A DNA stretch of 64,000 bases from Polyangiaceae bacterium (GCA_016712345.1 JADJRH010000001.1:1178001-1242000), one strand, 5' to 3'; positions 1 through 9,846 are shown, numbered from the stretch's first letter. A program made the numbers and translations. Notes: generated by a model not told the origin, from the letters alone.

Positions 1-2
1 TC

Positions 3-674
3 TTGAAACACCACGGTTTACCGGCCACGGTGTTCGTGAGCACGGCCGCAATCGGTGGTGAAAAGCTCCTTTGGTTTCATCGGCTGGCTCACATTTTTCA
101 AACAACGCAGCCGGCGGAGTTGCCCGTGAATGTGGGACCGTGGACGTTCACGCTGGACACCGACGGGGAGCGTGAAACCACGGTTCATCGGGTGGCGGCC
201 GATCTGAAAAAAATGGCCGCAACAGAGCGAGAAGAATGGCTGGCGAGACTGAGTGAAGCGCTAGGTGTACACAATTTTTCGCCGTTGAAAAGTGAGATGC
301 TTTCGTGGGACCAACTGCGCGCCATGGACGCAGCGGGCTTTTGTGTGGAGCCCCACACGGTGACGCATCCGATCTTGGGGGCTGAAACAATTGATGTGGC
401 AACGCGCGAAATCGCCGAAAGTCGCGAGATCTTGAGCCACGCGTTGGGTAGAAAAGTGAGCCTTTTTGCATACCCAAATGGGAAAAACGAGGACATGACT
501 CCCGACGTGATTCGCGCCGTTGAAAATGTCGGGTTCACTGCGGCCTTTACGGCTGAATTTGGTGCGGCGTGCCCGTCCAATGATCCGTTTAAAGTGCCCC
601 GTGTGACAGCGTACGCGCCGACAATTGCCGAGCTTGAATTGCAGATAGAGCGATTCTTTTACAAGACCGTTTGA
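3..674 (+). CDS. Polysaccharide deacetylase family protein (NodB-like), 5' end outside window
   Basis: The reading frame is open from the window edge, so the N-terminus and probably the first NodB metal motif (TFDD) are missing. The visible part begins KHHGLPATVFVS, the typical second strand of polysaccharide deacetylases, and ends with FAYPNGKNEDMT and a C-terminal strand-helix typical of the fold. An HTVTHPIL segment at about residue 118 matches the H-x3-H metal-binding motif (usually HTxxHP). The family removes acetyl groups from surface or exopolysaccharide sugars, usually outside the cytoplasm. It faces the flippase and glycosyltransferase genes convergently, which suits a polysaccharide locus. 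Family assignment is firm; the substrate is unknown. Confidence 0.85.
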   Translation: MKHHGLPATVFVSTAAIGGEKLLWFHRLAHIFQTTQPAELPVNVGPWTFTLDTDGERETTVHRVAADLKKMAATEREEWLARLSEALGVHNFSPLKSEMLSWDQLRAMDAAGFCVEPHTVTHPILGAETIDVATREIAESREILSHALGRKVSLFAYPNGKNEDMTPDVIRAVENVGFTAAFTAEFGAACPSNDPFKVPRVTAYAPTIAELELQIERFFYKTV

Positions 675-691
675 ATACTATTTGTATTCAA
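671..691. terminator. Bidirectional hairpin between convergent genes
   Basis: TTGAATAC (671-678), loop TATTT, GTATTCAA (684-691): a perfect 8-bp stem that overlaps both stop codons of the convergent deacetylase and flippase genes. There is no long T tract, so termination efficiency is uncertain, but position and symmetry suit a shared terminator. Confidence 0.5.
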
Positions 692-2265
692 TCCGCAACT
701 CGCTCTTCGTCGCGCTTTCTCGAACGTTTTACGATCGCGATGATCTCGCGAACCTCGGTCCGAGCAACGAGGTACAGGGCCGCGGCGTAAATGAGTACAC
801 CGCTCGTGAGGCCAAGTGTGATCCCCGTTGCCGCACTCCAGTGTGTGAGCACGTAGCGATCGATCACATGAATGTTCGTGTCGGCCGGCCGCGTGAGATG
901 GGCAACGTGGGAAAAGGCGTAACGGTCCACGAGGAAGAGGCCGATAAACATGGCATTGGCGCAGAAAAATGGGCGGAAAAGCACGCGCAAACTGCGAAGA
1001 AAAGCGAGGTTCGCGATTTTTGTGACCATATAAAAGTACACAAACCCAACAGCCATGAATGTGGCGGTCACAGCAATACACGTGGCAATTGGACCGAATT
1101 GCCCGGCGGCGAACATGGCGGCGAGCAGCGCAACGACTTTGACCCATTCAATGACCATGATGACGCGCGTGCGGGCCGCCACCTGAAGGTACACACGAAT
1201 TGCCCATTCGATCGGCCTTGAGATCGAGAGCATCGCGAGAACGAGCAACATCCAACGCACATCAAGCGCCTGCCACGTGTCGTTGAAGAGAAGCGACAGC
1301 GGGCGCGAAATTCCGGCGAGCGCAGCGGCGAGTGGAAACACGGCAAAACCAAGGAGCGAAAGCGACTTGAGGAGAGCCGCGGGTCGCTCACTTTCGGGAA
1401 GTTTTGCAAACGAAGGGACAAGCACGTCGCCGATGCGATCACCCACGGTCGTGGCCGGAACGTCGGCGAGGTTGTAGGCGAGGTTGTACGCGCCCATGCG
1501 GGCGGGCCCAAACAGCGTTGAGAAAACGAGGTTGTCTCCGCGACGGGCAACAATGCTTGAGAGGCGCGCAAACGTGATGGGCATGCCGTAGTCGATCACG
1601 GCGCGGGCAATTTTTTTGTCAAACGGAAATGGGGTGGACCACTCGCGCCTGTCGGTGACCCAAAGGCCCAAAATCGCGCGCACAACGCAGCGAGCAATGC
1701 CTGCGTACACAATGGCCAGACCCGCGTACCCGCGCGACGCAAGCACCAGCACGAGCACGCTGTACGTGAGTTCGGCAATGGTGCCGATGATGCCGCTCGT
1801 TCGAAAACGCATGTCGCGAACAAGGATTGATTCTGGAATGAGGGCGATGCGTTCAAAAAGCGTGGCTACCACGTAGCCGACAATGAACGTTTCTATGTGC
1901 GCCGCGCCGAAGAGTGGGCCGAGCGGCGTTTTGAAAATGTACACAAGCGCGAGCGCGGCAACGCCCGCAACGTGAAACACCAGGGCGGCGTGATAAAGCT
2001 CCTTTTTGGTAGCTCCGGGACGCGTTGAAATAAACTGCCCAACACCCATGGACGCCGCGAGGCTCGCAAGCTGCGTGACCACGTACGCTACCGATACCTC
2101 GCCGTAACTTTTTGGGTCGACGTAACGCGTGACGATCAACGTGCTCGCGAGCGAGATGAAGCGCGATCCAAGCCCCGTTGCCACGCTCCAAAAAGCTCCC
2201 GAAACCGCCTTTTTCGCGAGCGAAGTTTGCCCTGTTTTGGGCGGTTCCTGCGGCGACTCAGTCAT
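688..2265 (-). CDS. Oligosaccharide flippase family membrane protein (Wzx/MATE-like)
   Basis: 525 residues with about a dozen hydrophobic segments spread along the chain. The N-terminus (AKKAVSGAFWSVATGLGSRF) and the following ...RYVDPKSYGEVSVAY are characteristic of the polysaccharide biosynthesis/flippase family in the MOP superfamily. It would move undecaprenyl-linked oligosaccharide units across the inner membrane. The start ATG at 2265 overlaps the last codons of the upstream glycosyltransferase by 8 nt (ATGACTGA), which suggests translational coupling. The cytoplasmic C-terminus is basic and ends shortly before the convergent terminator. Confidence 0.88.
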   Translation of the reverse strand: MTESPQEPPKTGQTSLAKKAVSGAFWSVATGLGSRFISLASTLIVTRYVDPKSYGEVSVAYVVTQLASLAASMGVGQFISTRPGATKKELYHAALVFHVAGVAALALVYIFKTPLGPLFGAAHIETFIVGYVVATLFERIALIPESILVRDMRFRTSGIIGTIAELTYSVLVLVLASRGYAGLAIVYAGIARCVVRAILGLWVTDRREWSTPFPFDKKIARAVIDYGMPITFARLSSIVARRGDNLVFSTLFGPARMGAYNLAYNLADVPATTVGDRIGDVLVPSFAKLPESERPAALLKSLSLLGFAVFPLAAALAGISRPLSLLFNDTWQALDVRWMLLVLAMLSISRPIEWAIRVYLQVAARTRVIMVIEWVKVVALLAAMFAAGQFGPIATCIAVTATFMAVGFVYFYMVTKIANLAFLRSLRVLFRPFFCANAMFIGLFLVDRYAFSHVAHLTRPADTNIHVIDRYVLTHWSAATGITLGLTSGVLIYAAALYLVARTEVREIIAIVKRSRKRDEERVAD

Positions 2266-3445
2266 TACGGCGTTCGATCAAGGCCTCGTTGATGAGCCGG
2301 GCGTATGTATCGCCCACAGTGTTCCACGAAAGTGACGGCACACTGTGACGAAGTGCATTTTCATCCCACGATCGTGAGCACGCAGAGATGAGTGCGTCGG
2401 CGAGAGCGTTTGGATCTTCGGGCGGGGCCAAGATGCCGTTTCTCTCATCGACCAGTTCTGGAATGCCGCCGACGCGTGATGCGACCACCGGTTTGCCCGA
2501 AGCAAGCGCTTCAAGAACAACGTTTGGACAGCCCTCTTCGCGGCTTGGGAGGCAAAAAACGTCGGCCGCATTCATGTACGCGGGTACCTCGGTGGGAAGA
2601 ACGCGGCCGGTGAAGTGTACCTTTTCAGAAATGCCGAGCGCCTGCGCGCGGGCCTTGAGTTGATCTGCGAGAGGGCCTCCACCGACCATCACCACGGAGA
2701 TGGGCAGGTTGCTCTTTTTTTGGAGGAGAGCGGCCGCCTCCACCAGAACATCAACACCTTTTACCGCGAGCAAATTCCCTACAAAAATAGCCAATTTTCG
2801 ATCGACAGGCAGGCCGAGTCTGCGACGCGTTTCATCCCTGTCGCGAATTGAAAACAGTTCACCGTCAACTCCGTTGCGTACAACCTCAATGCGCGATCGA
2901 CTCACGCCGAGGTCTTCAACGCGATCGCCGAGCGCGGCGCTCACGGCGATGACGCGTGACGCACTTTTGAGGGCCGAAGCGATCTGCGGCTTCAACGCAA
3001 AGTGTTTGCCCGACTCGTTCACGTCACTGCCGAGAACCGTCACAAGGAGCGGCACTCGAAAGAGTTTGGCGAGGTGTGCCGCGCCGACACTGTCAGGGTA
3101 TGCCCAAGCCGCCAAGATCACATCGAAGGGAAAATCACGGCGCATCCACGCAACGAGCGGCGCGGTGGATGCAGCCACGGCCAACGCGTGAGCCGGCCAA
3201 AATGCGGGAATTGAGTAATAAGAAGGGAACACAGCTTCAATGCCGCTCGTGTCTTCGCGAAGCGGAGAAACAATGAGTTTGGGTGTTTTGGTGCGCCACC
3301 ACCAAGGGATGGGGGCAACCACGCGCAGATCGCAGTGGCGACGGAGCGCACGGTACGTGTGATAGCTGTACGGTGCGCGCGAAGGCGCTTCTTTTGAGGG
3401 AAAGTGGTGGGTGAAAATAAGGGCGCGAGTCACCAAGGATCGCAA
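2258..3445 (-). CDS. Glycosyltransferase family 4 (GT-B fold)
   Basis: 395 residues. The C-terminal half holds the GT4 nucleotide-sugar signature: PSREEGCPNVVLEALASGKP, followed by VVASRVGGIPELV, with the E-x7-E pair. The N-terminal half starts ALIFTHHFPSKEAPSRAPYS, typical of the acceptor domain of capsule or exopolysaccharide glycosyltransferases. It probably adds a hexose to a lipid-linked glycan handled by the downstream flippase, whose start codon it overlaps. The called start is TTG at 3445; a GTG four codons later (3433) is a realistic alternative and no strong Shine-Dalgarno sequence decides between them. Donor and acceptor sugars cannot be read from the sequence. Confidence 0.9.
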   Translation of the reverse strand: MRSLVTRALIFTHHFPSKEAPSRAPYSYHTYRALRRHCDLRVVAPIPWWWRTKTPKLIVSPLREDTSGIEAVFPSYYSIPAFWPAHALAVAASTAPLVAWMRRDFPFDVILAAWAYPDSVGAAHLAKLFRVPLLVTVLGSDVNESGKHFALKPQIASALKSASRVIAVSAALGDRVEDLGVSRSRIEVVRNGVDGELFSIRDRDETRRRLGLPVDRKLAIFVGNLLAVKGVDVLVEAAALLQKKSNLPISVVMVGGGPLADQLKARAQALGISEKVHFTGRVLPTEVPAYMNAADVFCLPSREEGCPNVVLEALASGKPVVASRVGGIPELVDERNGILAPPEDPNALADALISACSRSWDENALRHSVPSLSWNTVGDTYARLINEALIERRND

Positions 3446-3476
3446 ATACTACTCTGCGCGCCCAATTGAAACCCGG

Positions 3477-5654
3477 TCAGTTAAAGATTGACTGAAGCAG
3501 CGGCGCCAGCGCCTGCGGGGGATTTTGAGGCGACGGCTGGTTCATCACGACGTCGGTTTCGTTGACGCCGTGACAATTGGGACAAACGCGAATTTCACCG
3601 GGTTGCGATGTGACCCAATAACGTTCTCGAACCACGGGCGCCCCGTCGGGCGATGAAAGCTGCCAGCTCAGCGCGCGACCCGCTGGAACAAGCGCGGCAA
3701 ATGACCCGTCGGCGCCGAGCCGATACGCGCCCTTTAACGTTTCACCGCCGTCGGGAGCGTCATGCATTTCACGCGGAATGGGCCTTCGGCCTTCGCGATG
3801 ATTTGTGTACGCACGCACCTGATCGGCCTGGAAAAACTGGATGAATTGAATTTCATCGATGATGTCGGCGCCTTCGCGAATGGTGCTCACGCCACCGGGA
3901 ATGGAGAGATTAAACGGTTGCTGTTCATCGGCCCGACGCGTGACATCGCGACTGATGAGGAGCGCGTAGTTGTTGTCTTTCAGGTATTGGACAAGCGCCT
4001 CGTAACCGCCGCTCGACGCGAGTGTTTCGTCGATGATCGCTCGCTCGATATCGGGAACAGCAGCAGTTCGAGCGAAAGGCGTGGGCCGCACAATCACTTC
4101 CACCGGGTCGAGTTCCCACATGGGTCCGTCGTACGAAACGTCGGTGAAAGATTGATTGTCGAAGTAGGTGAACTTCTTCGAGATGCCTTTGGTGATCGGC
4201 GCACCGGCCACCATGTAATTCGATCCCTCCTCTTTCTCGAGGTGGCGAATTCTAAATTTATAGGTCTTGTTGCCAAACGGGCCCTCCCCTTCACCCGTCT
4301 CTTGACGCGTGTCGGGCGTGTGTACAGCGACCAGCGTTCCATCCGAAAGAGGGAGCGGATTTCGATATCGGCCATGCGCTCCTTCCGCTTCAGATCCCGA
4401 TGCTTCAGGTGCGTCGTACGAGACAGGCCCCGTGACATGAATTGGGTACATGTCGGCGGCGTTCACTTCCAATTGGCCGTCAAACGCGACGATCTCGCCC
4501 GACGAATGTGTTCCAAATTCAGGCGAGTTTGTGCCGTAAAAACGGCCCGGGTTCGCGGGGTCTTCCATAATGTGAAAGAAGTTCACGAACGGCGGATGTT
4601 CTTCTGAAGCGCCCTGATAAGGCAGATCATCGCGGGACGAATCGATGAACCCGATGAACTCATGACGACCTACGTGGTTGACTGTTTCTTCATCGGTGCC
4701 GTCTTGATTGATTTGCCACGGGAAAAACTGGTTGAACTGATGGCGATGGTACGGAGCGGGCGCCTCGCCGCCGTTGAGCCACGGCTCGGGAAACGGCTCA
4801 TGCATGCTCGCCGCTTTTTCTTCACTGTCTTCAGAAACGTAGTCAAACGAGCCGTAGCCGGCGCCTTCGGTGATGTCTGCGTGCGCCTGTTGATCGATCT
4901 GAAGGTGATCCCAACGGACGTACACAACGCGTCCGTCGAGAGCCACTTTGGGTGAAAAAGCTCCCGAAGGCACGTGCGTTAAAATCTTGAGATCGCCCCC
5001 GGACACGCTTGGATCAAAGCTCCAGAGCCCGGTGTTTGTTTGCACCGATTCATACTCGTCGAGCTGCGGATAGTGCAGCATCTTGCCGCTGCGGGGTCTG
5101 TCGGTTGTAAAGATGATGCGACCGTCGCTTGCGTACACAGGGCTCACGTTGTTGAAACCTTCAGGCTGGTTTTCAACACGTTTGATGGACGCGCTCTCGT
5201 CTTTCCCGAGGCCGGTGATCTCGTAGATCTGCCAGAACTTGGGATCGAGTTCGTTTTTGACGGTGCCACCGATCACCATCGAAAAAATCGCGCGCGTGCC
5301 GCTCCAGTGTACACAAGGTTCACGCACGGCAATTTCTTCACCACTCTTTACGCCGAAGCCCGCCTCTTCCGTGAGATTCCGAAGCGAGCCGTCGGGGTAA
5401 GCGATCATCAAATCACCGCCGCGCGGCACCTGATTCGGCCCACCCATGTGGTTGCCGAACGTGGCGGTGATCATGTCAAATGTGGAGTGAAACGGCGTTT
5501 GGGTAACAAAGAGAATTGGGTTTTTCGTGGCAACCGGATCTTCGGTCAGCGTTTCTCCACCGCTGTCACAGGCGACGAAAGCGGAGAGAAGAACTGCAAG
5601 AAGAGCCGGCTTGGAAATGGACCTTAGGCTGGAAAAAAGCTTAAAAGAGCGCAT
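3477..5654 (-). CDS. Mono-haem lipoprotein resembling hydrazine synthase alpha subunit (HZS_alpha/PD40-like)
   Basis: 725 residues. A signal peptide ends in a lipobox (SAFVAC, Cys29), so it is probably lipid-anchored outside the cytoplasm. The body has beta-propeller-like strands (ILFVTQ, RAIFSM, GRIIFTTDRP, GRVVYVRWDH), as in TolB/PD40 repeats and in the middle domain of hydrazine synthase alpha-like proteins. Close to the end is one haem c motif, CPNCH, at about residues 691-695. The first part of the resemblance is from memory of the family and unverified. A redox or electron-transfer role is inference from the haem motif. It lies 31 nt upstream of the glycosyltransferase gene on the same strand and may be co-transcribed with it. 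Confidence 0.7.
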   Translation of the reverse strand: MRSFKLFSSLRSISKPALLAVLLSAFVACDSGGETLTEDPVATKNPILFVTQTPFHSTFDMITATFGNHMGGPNQVPRGGDLMIAYPDGSLRNLTEEAGFGVKSGEEIAVREPCVHWSGTRAIFSMVIGGTVKNELDPKFWQIYEITGLGKDESASIKRVENQPEGFNNVSPVYASDGRIIFTTDRPRSGKMLHYPQLDEYESVQTNTGLWSFDPSVSGGDLKILTHVPSGAFSPKVALDGRVVYVRWDHLQIDQQAHADITEGAGYGSFDYVSEDSEEKAASMHEPFPEPWLNGGEAPAPYHRHQFNQFFPWQINQDGTDEETVNHVGRHEFIGFIDSSRDDLPYQGASEEHPPFVNFFHIMEDPANPGRFYGTNSPEFGTHSSGEIVAFDGQLEVNAADMYPIHVTGPVSYDAPEASGSEAEGAHGRYRNPLPLSDGTLVAVHTPDTRQETGEGEGPFGNKTYKFRIRHLEKEEGSNYMVAGAPITKGISKKFTYFDNQSFTDVSYDGPMWELDPVEVIVRPTPFARTAAVPDIERAIIDETLASSGGYEALVQYLKDNNYALLISRDVTRRADEQQPFNLSIPGGVSTIREGADIIDEIQFIQFFQADQVRAYTNHREGRRPIPREMHDAPDGGETLKGAYRLGADGSFAALVPAGRALSWQLSSPDGAPVVRERYWVTSQPGEIRVCPNCHGVNETDVVMNQPSPQNPPQALAPLLQSIFN

Positions 5655-6055
5655 GCAAACTCCCGTTTAGGCCTCCGTCGCGCGAGCGAACCTCATCGGA
5701 ATCGCGCAGGGACCGTTGTTGCCAATGACGGAAACATACTTGTCTGGCTCGCCCGTTCGTCTCGTTTTTTTTAAGGTGTGGCGCGTTGTCACAGCGCTGT
5801 TTTGGCATTGTCGTTGCTGCACAAATTCACAACCCGGCTTCGGTTGAAGCCCAACCAAAACGTGGGGCACCATTACTTGGGCGAATACGCGCAGCTTCAA
5901 ACGCGCTTCTAAACATGGTGAAACTGCAAATTTGAAAGGATTCGGTTCGCAAAGTGTTCACATCTGAAAGCCCGATTCCGCAGCCGAGTACGTCATCGGG
6001 ACAGAGCACGAATGAAACGGATTCGCCGCGGCGCTCCTCAAACGGCGGTGAAGTA
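5655..6055. other. Intergenic region between divergent genes
   Basis: About 300-400 bp between the divergent haem lipoprotein and GNAT genes. It must contain both promoters, but no convincing -35/-10 pair, operator or riboswitch could be picked out. An in-frame GTG at 5954 would extend the GNAT protein by 34 low-complexity, Ser-rich residues; this is considered unlikely. Confidence 0.4.
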
Positions 6056-7048
6056 ATGCGCGAGCTGGATCTCACGCGTGAAGATCCGCGGTGTTTGATC
6101 CCTTTAAAAGAAGCCGTTTACGGAAAAAAAATCTCGCGACCCATGTTTGAGTGGCAATACCTGCGGCACCCAAACGCGTCGGACATGCACATCTTCGTCG
6201 TTGAAAAAGACGGCTTCATCGTTGCCTCGACAACACGTTTTCCGGCTCGGTTTCTCATACGCGGAACGCCGCACGCGGCCTATTTCAACATCGACTCCAT
6301 GGTGCACCCGGAGCACCGTCGCCGCGGCAAAATGCGAGAGCTTTACCTGTTTGCCAGGCAACACATCGCGCACAGCCCGCTCTTTTTTTCAAAGGGATCG
6401 TCGTCGACGATCATTCCGCTTCTGCTTTCGATCCACCACAGAACGCTCGCGCCCAACACATATCTTGTGAATTACCCATCGGTGAAAAGGTGGATTCTGT
6501 CGCGAATGGGCCGGGTCACACACGTTGTAGAAAGCACTGTCGAACCGCCGAGCGGCTTTTCAGACTTTCAACCGGTCAGGCGATTTGGGGCTGAATTTAA
6601 CGCCTTTTTTGAGCGAATTGCTCCCGCTTTTCCGGGGATCTTTTGGCGCGACGCGGAGTACATGAACTGGCGTTATGTGGACTTTCCTGCTCGGCGATAT
6701 GCTTGTTTTGCGCGCCAAATTGAAGGGAGAACAGTAGCCGTTCTTGTGGTGTCGATCGACGATGTACACAGCCGCATTGTCGATCTGCTTTGGGATCCGG
6801 CGTGGCCGGGGGAGCCGCTTCGCACCGTTCGGTTCGTGAGAGCGCTCGCCAAAAAACTCGAATTTGTCCGCCTCGCGTGTTTTGCCACTCATCCTGAGCT
6901 GCGAGCTGCGTTGGAGGATCAGGCGTTTTACGATCGCGGTGAAACACCGCGGTTTAGCGCGTTTGTTCCTCCGTCTTGTGAAGAGACTTTCGACCGATCG
7001 TGGCCAATGCACGTGGTCGACGGCGACGGCGATACAGAATTTTCGTAG
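6056..7048 (+). CDS. GNAT family N-acetyltransferase
   Basis: About 330 residues from ATG 6056 (364 if the GTG at 5954 is used). The acetyl-CoA binding signature is visible as VHPEHRRRGKMRELY, preceded by the strand YFNIDSM, which is the canonical motif A of GNAT proteins (V..E.RR.G). A second, FemAB-like half follows. Proteins of this length are common beside polysaccharide genes, where they may acetylate an amino sugar. The gene is followed after 55 nt by the radical SAM gene on the same strand, so the two may be one unit. Substrate unknown. Confidence 0.78.
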   Translation: MRELDLTREDPRCLIPLKEAVYGKKISRPMFEWQYLRHPNASDMHIFVVEKDGFIVASTTRFPARFLIRGTPHAAYFNIDSMVHPEHRRRGKMRELYLFARQHIAHSPLFFSKGSSSTIIPLLLSIHHRTLAPNTYLVNYPSVKRWILSRMGRVTHVVESTVEPPSGFSDFQPVRRFGAEFNAFFERIAPAFPGIFWRDAEYMNWRYVDFPARRYACFARQIEGRTVAVLVVSIDDVHSRIVDLLWDPAWPGEPLRTVRFVRALAKKLEFVRLACFATHPELRAALEDQAFYDRGETPRFSAFVPPSCEETFDRSWPMHVVDGDGDTEFS

Positions 7049-7103
7049 GCGAAAATCCTCACCGACGTTGACGTTTAGCCGACAAAAAAGTCACCATTTG
7101 AAG

Positions 7104-8165
7104 ATGACGAGCGGAGCCACCATTGTCGAAAGGCTCGAACGCCAGCAGGAGCGCCTGCACATTTCGATAGGCGCGGTGTGCAACAACAACTGCGTTTTCT
7201 GCATGGAAGAAGACCGTGACGGTCGCTACGTCAACAATTCGGCAATGACCGCCGAGCGCGTTCGCTGGATGTTGGACAGTCATCGAGGCGCAGAAGAAGT
7301 GTGCTTCACCTCCGGCGAACCCACGACGCGCAACGACCTGCCCGACTTCGTTTCGTGGGCCAAAGCGCTCGGATATCGACGCATCAGCGTGATGAGCAAT
7401 GGGCGCCGACTTTCACACCTTGCGTACGCAGCCGCCCTCGCCAAGGCCGGGATGAATCGCTTTTACATCTCCATCCACGGCCACACCAAAAAGCTTCACG
7501 AATCTCTCACGCGTACACCCGACAGCTTTGAGCAAACCGTCATGGGGCTCGACTCCATCGCAAAACTCAAACGATTCGGCGTGGAGCTTCACACTTCAAC
7601 AGTCGTCACCGATCGAAATCTGCCTCACATGCTCGACATCTACCGCTTTCTCCGCGGTCACGGTGTGGACCAGGTGGTGTTCAACGTGATGCAGGCGAAC
7701 GGCCGGGCAAACACTTTTTTTGAACAGATTTTTCCAAAATACACCGAGATCGCAGCCCAGTTTCGATCGTTTATCGACAACGTGGGTGAAGAGAAACCCA
7801 TGGCGTTTCTCGTGGACATTCCACTTTGCACAACCGACAAAATTCCCGATTTTAACCGCGGCTACGTTGAAAAATATCGCCACTTCGACGTTGAAGAAAA
7901 AGCCAATTTGCCCGACACAACACGCGAAGAGCGCAAACAATCGGGGCGCGGAAAAGGCCTCGTGCTCATCACACGGAGTGACCTCGACGACGCCGAACGG
8001 GACAAACGCGCCGAGTGCGCATCTTGCAAATACGATCGGCAATGTGAGGGTGTTTGGAAAAACTACACACGTCGTTACGGCTGGGACGAAATGACGCCGA
8101 TTGTAGAAACACCTGTCGCTTCCGCGTCGCCGCCGAGCCCCGCAATCGACGCCGCAGCCGAGTGA
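7104..8165 (+). CDS. Radical SAM protein with C-terminal cysteine cluster
   Basis: 353 residues from ATG 7104. The S-adenosylmethionine/4Fe-4S motif is CNNNCVFC (CX3CX2C, Cys26, 30, 33). The usual radical SAM partners follow: a glycine-rich SGEPTTR strand, SVMSNGR, and FYISIHGHT. The C-terminus has CASCKYDRQCEGVWKNY (C-x2-C-x5-C), which suggests a SPASM/twitch-like auxiliary cluster site. Such enzymes modify peptides, tRNA or small molecules. No precursor peptide gene was recognised next to it. The reading frame is open further upstream, but it would overlap the GNAT gene and lacks family similarity. Confidence 0.88.
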   Translation: MTSGATIVERLERQQERLHISIGAVCNNNCVFCMEEDRDGRYVNNSAMTAERVRWMLDSHRGAEEVCFTSGEPTTRNDLPDFVSWAKALGYRRISVMSNGRRLSHLAYAAALAKAGMNRFYISIHGHTKKLHESLTRTPDSFEQTVMGLDSIAKLKRFGVELHTSTVVTDRNLPHMLDIYRFLRGHGVDQVVFNVMQANGRANTFFEQIFPKYTEIAAQFRSFIDNVGEEKPMAFLVDIPLCTTDKIPDFNRGYVEKYRHFDVEEKANLPDTTREERKQSGRGKGLVLITRSDLDDAERDKRAECASCKYDRQCEGVWKNYTRRYGWDEMTPIVETPVASASPPSPAIDAAAE

Positions 8166-8241
8166 TTCCAGCCGTTTTTAGGCCAAAACAGATGTTGACT
8201 TGCCGCTGCGCAACAGCAGGCGTCATGATCTCGGGGTCAAC

Positions 8242-9846
8242 GTGACTGCTCCCGCATCTTCAAACGACGACATCCCCGTTCAGCCGGGCTCCATTCTCGC
8301 CGGCAAATATCGGGTGATGCGTGTGCTCGGCAAAGGCGGAATGGGCGTTGTTGTTGAGGCGCGCCACGTCGCCCTTGATGAGCGCGTTGCCCTCAAGTTT
8401 TTGCTTCCCGAGTATGCGCAACACCCTGAAGCGGCCGCGCGATTTCTCCGTGAAGGTCAGGCCGCCGTAAAGATCAAAGGTGAACACGTCGCACGCGTGA
8501 GTGACGTGGGTACACTTGAGTCCGGCTCACCGTTTATGGTGATGGAGTTTTTGGAAGGCATCGACCTTTCAAACGCGCTCCAAAAGTACGGCGTTTGCCA
8601 AATTCCAGACGCGATCGACTACGTACTTCAAGCGAGTGAAGCCATTGCCGAAGCGCACACACTCGGCATCATTCACCGCGATCTAAAGCCTGCAAACATG
8701 TTTCTCACGCGTCGCCCCGACGGCACGCCGATGATCAAAGTGCTCGACTTTGGCATCTCCAAAATGCAGGGCGGCGGCGTGGACAACCTCACGCGCACCA
8801 CCGCAACAATGGGTTCGGCGCTGTACATGTCGCCCGAACAAATGCAGACAACGCGAGGCGTGGATCATCGAACAGACATCTACGCTCTCGGCATCAGCCT
8901 GTATGAACTTCTCGCTGGAAAACAGCCTTATTACGCCGACACGTTGCCTCAGCTCTGCGCTGAAGTGTTAACCGGCACGCCCACGCCCATTCGTACACTT
9001 CGCGGAGACGTGGCGGAGGGTTTGGCATTCGCACTCGAAAAAGCGTACGCACGCGATCGCGATCAGCGTTACCAAACCATCGCGGAGTTTGCGGCGGGGC
9101 TCGCACCGTTTGCACCCGCCCGATCGCAGACGTCGCTCGACCGCATTGCGCGCATGGCAGGCGTCGCTCCGTCACCGGCGGGGCGAGCGGCCACACCGTC
9201 GCATCCTGACCTGTCTCACTTGGCGCCGCAGGCGGCTCACCCCGGATTTCAAACCGGTTCACAAAACGCTGCACCGCAGGCCATTTCAAACACCGGCAAC
9301 CTCGCTCAAACGGGTGGTTCATCGGCTCCCGTCGGCGCCCAAACCGGAGGTGTTGTCGGCCCCGCGCCTATGGCCATCGGCGGTTATCAAGGGCCGATGA
9401 GCACCAAAGCCGCGGCGGCATTCGCAGCAGGGGCGTCCACCAACGCGAATTTGTCGAGCACCTCGGGCGCGCTTTCTCCGGCTCCAAAAAAGACAGGTGT
9501 ACTCTTCGCTGTTGGATTGGTCGTGGTTTTGTTGGCGGGCGGTGCCGTTGCAGTGTGGCGCTTAAAAGGCCCTTCCGGTGACGTTTCACCCGCCGAAGCA
9601 CCAACTTCAACCGCCGCGCCGCCCACCGCAACGGCCGCGATCACAGCACCGCCCAGCGCTTCGCCCGCACCCACGGCGGAGCCCGCCCCAACCGCGTCGG
9701 CTTCTGCCGAACCAACGAGCACCGCAACCGCCGCTGTTTCTGCACCCCCGCCTACGCCCACCGGCACCGCAAAACTCAAACCCGGTCCAAAGCCCACGGC
9801 AACGGTCACCGCAACCAAAAAGCCCGGCGTCATGACCTCGCGCTAA
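8242..9846 (+). CDS. Membrane-anchored Ser/Thr protein kinase (Hanks type)
   Basis: About 534 residues. The complete kinase domain spans roughly residues 15-290, with a Gly-rich loop GKGGMG (30-35), catalytic Lys52 in VALKF, HRDLKPAN (145-152), DFG (169-171) and SALYMSPEQM. After an Ala/Gln/Gly-rich linker comes one transmembrane helix at about 418-437 (FAVGLVVVLLAGGAVAVW), and then an Ala/Pro/Thr-rich extracytoplasmic tail of about 95 residues with no recognisable sensor domain. The start is taken as GTG 8242; an in-frame TTG at 8200 is possible. All catalytic residues are present, so an active kinase is expected. The signal and targets are unknown. Confidence 0.92.
   Translation: MTAPASSNDDIPVQPGSILAGKYRVMRVLGKGGMGVVVEARHVALDERVALKFLLPEYAQHPEAAARFLREGQAAVKIKGEHVARVSDVGTLESGSPFMVMEFLEGIDLSNALQKYGVCQIPDAIDYVLQASEAIAEAHTLGIIHRDLKPANMFLTRRPDGTPMIKVLDFGISKMQGGGVDNLTRTTATMGSALYMSPEQMQTTRGVDHRTDIYALGISLYELLAGKQPYYADTLPQLCAEVLTGTPTPIRTLRGDVAEGLAFALEKAYARDRDQRYQTIAEFAAGLAPFAPARSQTSLDRIARMAGVAPSPAGRAATPSHPDLSHLAPQAAHPGFQTGSQNAAPQAISNTGNLAQTGGSSAPVGAQTGGVVGPAPMAIGGYQGPMSTKAAAAFAAGASTNANLSSTSGALSPAPKKTGVLFAVGLVVVLLAGGAVAVWRLKGPSGDVSPAEAPTSTAAPPTATAAITAPPSASPAPTAEPAPTASASAEPTSTATAAVSAPPPTPTGTAKLKPGPKPTATVTATKKPGVMTSR

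Noticed and set aside
3762..4607. 281-codon plus-strand frame opposite the haem lipoprotein
   Set aside because: A shadow frame with Arg/His-rich composition; the opposite strand has a signal peptide, lipobox and CxxCH motif.
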